A stretch of DNA of 64,000 bases from CAVVIG01 sp050249955 (lineage in GTDB: Bacteria; Acidobacteriota; Vicinamibacteria; Vicinamibacterales; CAVVIG01), in the NCBI GenBank assembly GCA_050249955.1, contig JBFWPN010000012.1:124001-188000 (forward strand). The letters are read 5' to 3'. The position numbers and the translations under genes were made by a program. Positions 8,227-16,266 of the stretch are shown one piece after another. The notes beneath the pieces are model-generated. The model was not told the DNA's origin. It worked only from the letters and a program-made list of their open reading frames with translations, and searched no databases. How positions within the stretch are numbered: position 1 is the stretch's first letter; each line of letters starts with the position of its first letter.

Positions 8227-10314
8227 TCAGCCTACGATGTCACTCACGAACTCCGATACTGGGTCGACACCGCTGATGAATAGCCTGTCGCGGGCTCGGG
8301 TGCAGGCCACGTAAAGGAGGTGTCGCTCGGTCTCGTATACCTCCTGCAGGTCACCGTCGTCTCCGACGCTCTCGATACGCGATTGCAGAGGGACAACCTC
8401 GTCGTCGCACGCCATGACGGCCACGGCGCGGAACTCGAGCCCCTTCGCTAGGTGCATCGTGGCGACGCTCGTCTCGCCTTGCCGGACGTCGACGCGGTCA
8501 TCCAGAAGGCGCGGCGAGAGCCCGGCGGCCGTCACGGCGGCGGTGGCACGGGCTGACTGTTCCGCGGACCGAACGAAGACGGCGATCTCGTGCGGCTTCA
8601 GCCCACCGTCAACCAGCGACCGCAACCACTCCCCGACACCGGCTCGCTCCAGGGTCTCCGTCGCGAATGTTTGGATGTCGGGCGGCGGGCCGTTGAAGAC
8701 TGACAGGGTGTGCCGGCGATCTTCTCGGTTGCCATCGACGTCAGCGATCTCCGGGCCGAGAAGGCGGTCGGCCTGCTCTCGGATCTGGTGCGATGTCCGG
8801 TAGTTGACGCGGAGTGACTTCGACCGCCCGCGGACGTCCACGCCGAGGGCCTTCCATGAGAATGGCTGCTGAAAGATCCGCTGGCCAGTGTCCCCGGAGA
8901 AGAACAGACCGTTCGGGCGTCCGGCGCCCAGTGCCGCAAGAAACCGGAGCTGCGCGATGCTGACGTCCTGCGCTTCGTCGACGACCGCTGCATCGTATGC
9001 GGGCGTGCTGCGCCCAACCTGGGCATCCGCGAGGGCCTGGAACATCGCCGACTCGGTGAGCAGGCCGCGTGCCTTCAGTCCATCGCGGACGCGTTCGAAG
9101 ACCTTCCACAGCACCGAACGGCTCGATTCAGGGAGCCGCGTACGACGACCGAGGCGCTGTACGTCCCGATAGGCCTCCCAACTTCCCAGCTGCCAGGCAT
9201 CGACCACGTGTTCCCACTCGTCCCGCAGGAACGACGCGGAGAACTTATGACCCTCACTCGTCGACGCCGCGTCCTGGAGCAGCGTCTCGATAGCTGCGCT
9301 TGAGGCCAGGCGAACCGGCCCGAGCTGTGCTTGGTGCAGCCGGATACCCAAAGCGCGCATCGCGAAGACCTCGAGCCTCTCCGCCACGCGCGGTTCACTG
9401 CCGATCAATCGCTTCACGTTGGCGCGGAGTGCGTGCGCTAGCGGGTCAGAGAACGTCGCGAGAAGGATTCTGGCGTCAGGACGGCTCCGGGCCAGATGCA
9501 CCGCCCTGTGGATCGCGACGACCGTCTTTCCGGTACCCGCTGATCCTGATACGCGGGCGGGGCCGGCGTGGTCCCGCGTCACCAGTTGGCGTTGCTCGGG
9601 ATGCAGGAATACGGCCCACTTGTCCCAGGGGGCATCGAGCGCCTGCTCCAATTCGGCGACGCTCGTCACCACGCGGAAGCGCCGCTGGGCATCCGGATGG
9701 GTGAAGGGATCGGCCGGCACGCCAGGAGGGGGCGCCTCCGGTTTCAGCGGCCGAGGCGCACCCCCGGTTGCGAGTTCCAGAATTGCTTCGCCGGCTTCGG
9801 CGGGCAGGTGCTGAGCGAGCGCGAGCAGCCCGTCTTCGTCCGCCTGTCGGACATCGTCGAGCCACTCTGATGGCACGCCGAATTCGAGGAGTTGGCCGTC
9901 GGACGTTCCGGCGAGCGGCCGTGCCGCTGGCTTCGGTGATGTCACGGCGGGCACGTACGCCGGGACTACAATCTCGCGCACGGACTCCCGAAGCTCAATG
10001 ATCTGCGCCGCCCCCGTGCTGGGATGAGTCTCGAGCTTTCTGCGCTCCGCCCACGCGTACGCGCGGTCGTGGTGATCCACGTAGCACAGAAGCAGACTGC
10101 TGTCGGTGCGATGCACGATGAGCCGAATGTCGGCGCTCACCCGGACGGACCAGAAACGCTTGTCCCTGGCCTTGTCCAGCTTGTGAAAACTCAAGCCTGG
10201 CGCCGACTGGTCTATCTGGAGGTCGAACGCCGTCGTCTTGACGGCCTTCTGCTCGTCACCGGTAAGGCGCGCCAGGCTATCGGTGAAGGTGTCGGCGATG
10301 AGAAACGAGCTCAT
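8227..10314 (-). CDS. UvrD/Rep-like SF1 helicase with N-terminal RelE/ParE-like domain
   Basis: 695 residues. Residues 1 to about 92 look like a RelE/ParE/HigB-fold domain (GLSFHKLDKA, then FWSVRVSADIRLIVHR and VDHHDRAYAWA). After a proline-rich linker comes a superfamily 1 helicase: Walker A GSAGTGKT (257-264), Walker B VVDEAQD (around 445-450), an LRVNYRTS motif, and motif VI YVACTRARDRL near the C-terminus. The stop codon of the upstream mod gene overlaps this ATG by four bases (10311-10314), so translation is coupled. Expected activity is ATP-driven DNA unwinding. The toxin-fold domain may bind nucleic acid or act as an effector; no experimental parallel is known to me. Confidence 0.8.
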   Translation of the reverse strand: MSSFLIADTFTDSLARLTGDEQKAVKTTAFDLQIDQSAPGLSFHKLDKARDKRFWSVRVSADIRLIVHRTDSSLLLCYVDHHDRAYAWAERRKLETHPSTGAAQIIELRESVREIVVPAYVPAVTSPKPAARPLAGTSDGQLLEFGVPSEWLDDVRQADEDGLLALAQHLPAEAGEAILELATGGAPRPLKPEAPPPGVPADPFTHPDAQRRFRVVTSVAELEQALDAPWDKWAVFLHPEQRQLVTRDHAGPARVSGSAGTGKTVVAIHRAVHLARSRPDARILLATFSDPLAHALRANVKRLIGSEPRVAERLEVFAMRALGIRLHQAQLGPVRLASSAAIETLLQDAASTSEGHKFSASFLRDEWEHVVDAWQLGSWEAYRDVQRLGRRTRLPESSRSVLWKVFERVRDGLKARGLLTESAMFQALADAQVGRSTPAYDAAVVDEAQDVSIAQLRFLAALGAGRPNGLFFSGDTGQRIFQQPFSWKALGVDVRGRSKSLRVNYRTSHQIREQADRLLGPEIADVDGNREDRRHTLSVFNGPPPDIQTFATETLERAGVGEWLRSLVDGGLKPHEIAVFVRSAEQSARATAAVTAAGLSPRLLDDRVDVRQGETSVATMHLAKGLEFRAVAVMACDDEVVPLQSRIESVGDDGDLQEVYETERHLLYVACTRARDRLFISGVDPVSEFVSDIVG

Positions 10315-13028
10315 TCGACCCGGAACACCTTCATCACCTCGTCACCGAGGTGATTGATAACCTTCACCGCGATCCGGCCGCTCTTCGGCATCGGGAATGG
10401 CCGCGAGATGTCGCTGTTGAGTGTCGCCCAGACGTCCCTATCGATCTCGGCCTTGAGAGTCGTCTTCAAGGCGCCGTACGGGTCGTTCTGGCCCAGGAAG
10501 TAGGCGTGGCGGACGAAGAAGCTCTCCTCGTTGTAGTCCGTGTCGATGAACCAGCAGGCGATACCGTCGGCGCCGTCGCTGCGAACCTCGCCGGTGGTCG
10601 GGTCGAAGACATCCACGCCCTTGACATGTACGCGAAGCGAGCCGTCGTCCACGTGTAGCACGTCGATGTCCGGTTCGCCGAACACGACGAACAGATTCCC
10701 CTTGCCGGTAGCCTTAAGGTCGCCGCCCATGTGGAGGTCGGCGTTCATCCGCGCCTTGAGGACAGGGATGCGCCCCAGCTTGCTGAACTCGCTCGCGTGG
10801 GCCTCGTAGTTGAAGGCGCAGGCAATGAGGACGTCGAATCCGGCGTCACCAGCCTCTCGGGCGGAGGCCACGAGATCGGGCCGGGAGACGGTGCCGAACT
10901 CGGGACCAATGAATATGGCCGCGCGCTTCTCGGCGTCACCTTCGCGGAATCGGCCCTCAGCGCAGACCATCTCGCCCGGCCACGGCGTGAGGGAGGTGAA
11001 CGTGATGCGATCCTGCTTGTGCGCCTGCTGCACCCCAGCCGCCTTGAGGTTGTCGAGGATCATCTGCTCGAACGTCTGGCCGTATGGCGGGCCGCTCTCC
11101 TTTACCTGCAGCGGGTCGATCAGCTCGTCGTGCTCGTCAACACCGAGCGTGCGGTGCGGGCTGAGGCTCTCGACAGTGAACGGGCCGGCGACACGAACAG
11201 TCTTGGCGTCGACATACGGCCTGTCGTAGAGGTGTTCGAACTCGCCCTTCGCGGCGATGGACTTGTCGATCTCCTGCTGCCGGGCGACGCGGGCCTGCAA
11301 CCAGTCCGCGTGCAGCTTCTTCGCGGCGTCCGGCCACTGGGCGTCGGCCTCGCGGGGAATCTCCCACTCAGACCAGGCCGCCTTGAGCGCGGCGTTCAGC
11401 TTCTCGCGTAGCGGCTCGAGCGTTTCCTGCCAGCGCTCCCAGATGACATCGATTTCAGCGTTGTTGGCAATGGACTTCAGCGTGATGTGCGGCACGCGCT
11501 CGTAGACGAAGCCATGGCGGATGCTTCCATGCACCGGCTGCGAGCTTGGCGCCAAACGAGAGACTTCGGCTTCTTTGGTCTGTCCATCGCGGGAGTCCGC
11601 CAGCAAGTAGAACGGATACCGGGCACCCATGACGCGAGCACGGGCCAGCGCTAGCGCCACGCGCGACGTGTCAATGGTGATCCAGCGGCGGCCCCATTGC
11701 TCAGCGACGGTGGCGGTGGTGCCGGAGCCGCACGTTGGGTCGATTACGAGGTCGCCGGGATCGGAGGCCATCAGGAGACAGCGCTGAACAACCGCCGGGG
11801 CAGTCTGAACAACGTAGATCTTGTCAGGGCTCCCAGCGACATCAGTCCAGATGTTCGAAATCTCGTAGGCGGGAAAGTCGTCCAAGAACCTCCGATACTG
11901 AAGGGTCTTTCTGCCTGCCCCGATCCGGTTGGCCTTGATCAGTCGCTGGAACCCCAGCTCGCCCGTCTTCCAGTAACCGCCACTTGGATTCCAATCCCTA
12001 CCTTGGAACGGGACAGGAAATGAGCCAGGCGGTCGATTGGACACGGTGGCCGTCCAGCGGTAGTGTCGCCCGTCGTCGCTGACGAGGTTGTATCGCGCTC
12101 CAGAACCGTGTCCTTGGCCGGCCAGTTTCTCGAAATAGAGCTGCCGGTACTTCAGCGCGCTCAGATTCTTGGCGTACCAGACGCAGTAGTCCGCGACGCT
12201 GGCCAAGTGGTCAGCGCTCTGCCCACCGGTCTTCTGGACAGTGATAACGCCAACGATGTTGCTCTCGCCGAATACTTCGTCCAGAACAGCTCGAACACGA
12301 TGCATGTTCTCGTCGCCAATCTGGACAAAGACGGACCCGGACTCATGCAGCAGATCTCGAGCGACTGTCAGTCGATCCCTGAGGTAGGTTAGATAACTAT
12401 GGATTCCGTCGCGCCAGGTGTCGCGAAAGGCTTTGACCTGCTCGGGTTCGCGGGTGATGTGATCGCCCTTGCCGTCCTTCACGTCGCGGCTAGTGGTGGA
12501 CCACTGGAAATTGCTGTTGAACTTAATGCCGTAGGGCGGGTCTAGGTAGATGCACTGCACCTTGCCGCGCAGGCCCTCACGCTCGGCCAAGCTGGCCATG
12601 ACCTGGAGTGAGTCGCCCAGAATCATCCGGTTCGTCCAGTTCTGGTCGTGTTGGTAGAAGTCCGTCCTGTCGGCGCCCTCGGCCACGCCATTGAAGTCCG
12701 CGAACAGGTCGATCTGCGCTCCTGACGCATGGGCCTTCGTGCCCTTGGACTCCCGCAGAAGGTCGTCGATCAGCACCTTCGGGTGCACCTTCTCCTGGAT
12801 GTAGAGCGGCGGCGCTTGGACGACGAGGTCGCTCCAGTCCTGATAGTCCTTGCCGCGCCATACGAGCTGCGGGTCGAGATCCGTGTTTCGGGGATATCGA
12901 ATTTCCTTGCGTGCAACGTGCTCGGCCTCGAGCACAGACTGGTGCTCGGCGGTCGGAATATTGACGCGCCTGTCGTCGGTGTGCCGGAGGGCCTCGACGT
13001 TCTTGGGGGACTTCGGACGCTTGGCCAC
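10311..13028 (-). CDS. Type III-like site-specific DNA N6-adenine methyltransferase (Mod)
   Basis: 905 residues from the GTG at 13028, which lies one base after the stop of the upstream res gene. The catalytic DPPY is at 163-166 (IYLDPPYG) and comes before the SAM-binding motif (VIDPTCGSGTTA), the order of beta-class amino-methyltransferases. It would methylate adenine in an asymmetric recognition site and give Mod its role in both modification and target recognition. The region between the two motifs and the long C-terminal half (about 450 residues) probably hold target recognition and Res-contact domains. The gene is co-transcribed with res upstream and the SF1 helicase downstream. Confidence 0.9.
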   Translation of the reverse strand: MAKRPKSPKNVEALRHTDDRRVNIPTAEHQSVLEAEHVARKEIRYPRNTDLDPQLVWRGKDYQDWSDLVVQAPPLYIQEKVHPKVLIDDLLRESKGTKAHASGAQIDLFADFNGVAEGADRTDFYQHDQNWTNRMILGDSLQVMASLAEREGLRGKVQCIYLDPPYGIKFNSNFQWSTTSRDVKDGKGDHITREPEQVKAFRDTWRDGIHSYLTYLRDRLTVARDLLHESGSVFVQIGDENMHRVRAVLDEVFGESNIVGVITVQKTGGQSADHLASVADYCVWYAKNLSALKYRQLYFEKLAGQGHGSGARYNLVSDDGRHYRWTATVSNRPPGSFPVPFQGRDWNPSGGYWKTGELGFQRLIKANRIGAGRKTLQYRRFLDDFPAYEISNIWTDVAGSPDKIYVVQTAPAVVQRCLLMASDPGDLVIDPTCGSGTTATVAEQWGRRWITIDTSRVALALARARVMGARYPFYLLADSRDGQTKEAEVSRLAPSSQPVHGSIRHGFVYERVPHITLKSIANNAEIDVIWERWQETLEPLREKLNAALKAAWSEWEIPREADAQWPDAAKKLHADWLQARVARQQEIDKSIAAKGEFEHLYDRPYVDAKTVRVAGPFTVESLSPHRTLGVDEHDELIDPLQVKESGPPYGQTFEQMILDNLKAAGVQQAHKQDRITFTSLTPWPGEMVCAEGRFREGDAEKRAAIFIGPEFGTVSRPDLVASAREAGDAGFDVLIACAFNYEAHASEFSKLGRIPVLKARMNADLHMGGDLKATGKGNLFVVFGEPDIDVLHVDDGSLRVHVKGVDVFDPTTGEVRSDGADGIACWFIDTDYNEESFFVRHAYFLGQNDPYGALKTTLKAEIDRDVWATLNSDISRPFPMPKSGRIAVKVINHLGDEVMKVFRVE

Positions 13029-13029
13029 G

Positions 13030-16000
13030 TCAGCCCACCTTCTCGACGGCGGGTGCCCGATCGGCCAGCACCCTGTTGAACTCCTCGGCGACCTTGGCCT
13101 CGAAGTCGGACTCCATCTGGTACACGTCCGCAAACTCGGCGAATGCCCATCGCCCGAACGTCTTCAGGTTGTTCACACCTGGCACCCAGTAGGTCTCCAT
13201 CGTCAACTTCTTGTCCTTCGCGTCTTCGCGGCGATAGCCCTTGGTCTCGATGACGAGGCGCAGCAGGTCGTTGGGCCCGCGGCCATCGTCAACGAGCACG
13301 ATGAAGTCCGGCCGGTAACGGCGGACTTCCGAACCGTAACGGTAGGGCACCTCGAATCCGAGATTGTGGTTCTTCGTGTAGGCCACAACCCGACGGTGCC
13401 CCTCGACGACACGACAGACTTCCGCTTCCCACTGGCTGTCGAGGATCACCCAGTTCACGTGGTTCTTCTGCGGGGGACCACTCGTATCCCAGCGATCGGG
13501 CTTGGACGTCGGGAATCGAACGTGAGCCGTCGACCCCTCGGGATTGTACGGGTCGAGCAGTGCCTTGATCGGCCGTTGTCCCTGGAGTGCCATTGTGATG
13601 CCGGCGGTGATCCGGTTGCAGGCAGCGTCGGCAAGATCCTCGTAGAGGAGAAGGGCGGGGTACGTTCCGCCCTTGCACACAAGACAGGTGTCGAGCCACT
13701 GCTTCGTGATCCGCTTCAATTGACCGAACAGGTGGAGCTTGGGCTCCTCGCCCGGGTCGCGCCATTCCTTGTAGAGCAGGCGCTTCGTGAGGTGGAACAG
13801 GAGCGTCGATGGCCGGACGTCCTCGAGGTGCTCAACCGTCAGCTCCGCGGCCTCACCGATGATGCCCTGGTTGCGCGTCCGGGTGGGGCCAACGAGATCC
13901 GGCGTCAGCTCCATCACGGAATCCGATGTGAAGGTGGCGGTCAGCCTCTCGGTCGGCAGCTCGACTCGGTATCCCTCGACGCGCGGGAACCGGATCTCGA
14001 GGTGGTCCCGCTCCGGTCGAACGGCCCTCACCTGCACTGTCTCCCTGGGCGGGGTGGGAGGCGCCACGACGGGCTTGGCCGTGAAGTCGAACGGCACGCC
14101 GAAGATGTCGGCGTACTCGGCATCGAACAGGCCGTCCTCGTTCAGTTCGTAGGACTGGCGGCGGAGCGCCCGGCCGATGACCTGCTCGCACAGCAGCTGC
14201 GTGCCGAAGGCACGGATGCCAAGAATGTGCGTCACATTGTTGGCGTCCCAGCCCTCGGTCAGCATGGACACCGACACGACGCATCGGATGCCGGCGCCAA
14301 GCTGACCAGCCTTGCCGACGGTGTTCATCACCTCGCGCAGTAGTTCCTGATCGGTAATGCTCTCGGCCGCACGAGCGTCGCCGGTGCGCTCAACCATCTC
14401 GCGACGGAATCGCTCGATCTCGTCGGTTGCCATGGCGCGGAACTTGTCGTCGAGTGCTTCGCCGGACTCCAGCTCCTCCGAATCGATCAACAACGTGTTC
14501 GGCCGCGCCAGCGGATTGCCCGTCGTCTCGTCGAAGTTGCGGAACAGTGCCAGCCGGCCATGCTCCAGTGTTGAGGTGCCATCCTCGTTCTGACGATAGA
14601 AGCCGGAGATGTAGTCGTACACCAGCTTCGAGATCGCCGTGTTCTGGCAGACAACGATGAAACACGGCGGGACCGAGATGCCGCGCTGCTGCCACAGCTC
14701 GAAGGTTCGCTTGTAGTGGCCGTACAAGGCCTCGAGCGCGGTCTGCAACTTGTTCGGCAGCTTCAGCGGGTCGAGGTCGCCTCCGGCGCCCCGGCCCTTC
14801 TTCGGCATGTCCTTGCGGATGTGTTCCCAGAGGTCACGGTAGACCGGCATCTCGTCGCCAGGGATGTTCTCGGCGACGGGTACCCGGGGCAGCTTGACGA
14901 TGCCGCACTCGATCGCGTCCATGAGCGAGAAGTCGCTCATCGTCCACGGGAACAGCGTGCCTTCGGCGTAGCCCGATCCACTGAGGAAGAACGGCGTCGC
15001 CGACAGGTCTATCACGCGGGCGAAGCCGAGTGTTCGGTTCACGGCCTCCAGCCCTGAGACCCAGAGGCGCGCCGCCTCGTTGTTCTTCTCGGCTTCCTTC
15101 CGGTCGTCGCCCTTCAGCGATTCCTCGTCAGGGTCCGGAGGCTTCTCGCGGTAGCAGTGGTGCGCTTCGTCGTTCAGGGCCAGGATGTGCTTCATCCCCA
15201 TCAGCTCGGGCATGACGCGCTGCAGCATCTGGCCTTCGGTCTCGAGTGTGTGCAGTTCGGGACCGGTGGCGCCTTGCAGGAGCGCGCGCCCACCCGCCGA
15301 CAGTTCGAGCCGCTCGCGGCGCTTGAAGGCGTGGTAGTTCGTGATGACGATCCGCGCCTTCTTCATGTCCTCCAGCATGTCGTGCGGAACCAGCTCACGC
15401 GTGCCGTAGTAATTGTCCGGATCGTTCGGCTGCAGGACGCGAAGGCGGTCCCGGATTGTCAGGCCGGGCGCCACCAGCAGGAACCCCCGCGTGAACGTCT
15501 TACTGCCGGGCCGGCGCACGGCGTTCAGCGTCTGCCATGCGATGAGCATCGCCATGACCGTCGTCTTGCCAGCGCCAGTGGCCAGCTTCAGTGCGAGACG
15601 TTCCAGGCTGGGGTTGGCCTCGTTGTTGACGACCTTGAGGTATTCGAGCAGCCGCTTGCCGCCGACCAGGTGGGGCGCGACTTCCGTGAGCCAGATGGCT
15701 GTTTCCACCGCCTCGATCTGACAGAAGAACGGACGCACCCCGCTGAACTTGTAGTTCCGCCAATGGTCGAGCAGGCGGGCAGTTTCGGGGGTCACCTGCC
15801 ATTGGCTGGTCGACAAGCTCCGCCACGAATCGACCTGGCTGCGGACCTCGTTGATGATCGACGTGAGGTCGTATGCCTGCTTCTTCGTCGTGAGGCCCTT
15901 GCCCTCGTCAAGGACCAGTTCCTGCTGGCGGCTTCCGCGACGCTTCTTCGCCTTCGGGATGGGCGTGACGAAGTCGGCCCTGCGCCGGCGATCGAGCAGG

Positions 16001-16098
16001 AGCCCTGTCGGCTGCCCGGTTTCGTCCAATTCCCAGTGCTGTCGGGGGTATTCGTACGGAGAATTGACGATCGGCCGCTCAAAGAACTGGTTGGACAT
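13030..16098 (-). CDS. BPTD_3080-type restriction endonuclease, SF2 helicase with PD-(D/E)xK nuclease (Res)
   Basis: 1022 residues. The helicase core has Walker A ATGAGKTT (173-180), a DEAH-like box NDEAHH, LSATPFF as motif III, and a C-terminal RecA half with EGWDANNVTHILG and QVIGRALRRQS. The nuclease is at the C-terminus: R-P-D931 and E951-T-K953. This domain order and the text of the motifs match BPTD_3080-family restriction enzymes that pair with a Mod subunit, as the next gene shows. It is the first gene of a four-gene minus-strand operon ending at 6164. The ATG at 16098 lies in a 168-base gap shared with the divergent CHAT gene. Confidence 0.88.
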   Translation of the reverse strand: MSNQFFERPIVNSPYEYPRQHWELDETGQPTGLLLDRRRRADFVTPIPKAKKRRGSRQQELVLDEGKGLTTKKQAYDLTSIINEVRSQVDSWRSLSTSQWQVTPETARLLDHWRNYKFSGVRPFFCQIEAVETAIWLTEVAPHLVGGKRLLEYLKVVNNEANPSLERLALKLATGAGKTTVMAMLIAWQTLNAVRRPGSKTFTRGFLLVAPGLTIRDRLRVLQPNDPDNYYGTRELVPHDMLEDMKKARIVITNYHAFKRRERLELSAGGRALLQGATGPELHTLETEGQMLQRVMPELMGMKHILALNDEAHHCYREKPPDPDEESLKGDDRKEAEKNNEAARLWVSGLEAVNRTLGFARVIDLSATPFFLSGSGYAEGTLFPWTMSDFSLMDAIECGIVKLPRVPVAENIPGDEMPVYRDLWEHIRKDMPKKGRGAGGDLDPLKLPNKLQTALEALYGHYKRTFELWQQRGISVPPCFIVVCQNTAISKLVYDYISGFYRQNEDGTSTLEHGRLALFRNFDETTGNPLARPNTLLIDSEELESGEALDDKFRAMATDEIERFRREMVERTGDARAAESITDQELLREVMNTVGKAGQLGAGIRCVVSVSMLTEGWDANNVTHILGIRAFGTQLLCEQVIGRALRRQSYELNEDGLFDAEYADIFGVPFDFTAKPVVAPPTPPRETVQVRAVRPERDHLEIRFPRVEGYRVELPTERLTATFTSDSVMELTPDLVGPTRTRNQGIIGEAAELTVEHLEDVRPSTLLFHLTKRLLYKEWRDPGEEPKLHLFGQLKRITKQWLDTCLVCKGGTYPALLLYEDLADAACNRITAGITMALQGQRPIKALLDPYNPEGSTAHVRFPTSKPDRWDTSGPPQKNHVNWVILDSQWEAEVCRVVEGHRRVVAYTKNHNLGFEVPYRYGSEVRRYRPDFIVLVDDGRGPNDLLRLVIETKGYRREDAKDKKLTMETYWVPGVNNLKTFGRWAFAEFADVYQMESDFEAKVAEEFNRVLADRAPAVEKVG

Positions 16099-16266
16099 TC
16101 CGGTCTCAGTGGTTGGCCAGCGCGGCCGGCGCTTCGGATTCTAGCCGAGCTGATACGTCGGTCGAAGTCTTTTGGTCCGGGTTGGACCAATCCAGCGCTT
16201 TGGTTGCGTGGCAGCCGAGTTGGATGTAGAAGTGAGCTTCCCCCAGCGCGCGGCAAGGAGGACGTC

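Noticed and set aside
15157..16266. N-terminal extension of the CHAT frame
   Set aside because: The extension is antisense to the res gene; AAGGAGG and a signal peptide place the true start at 16267.
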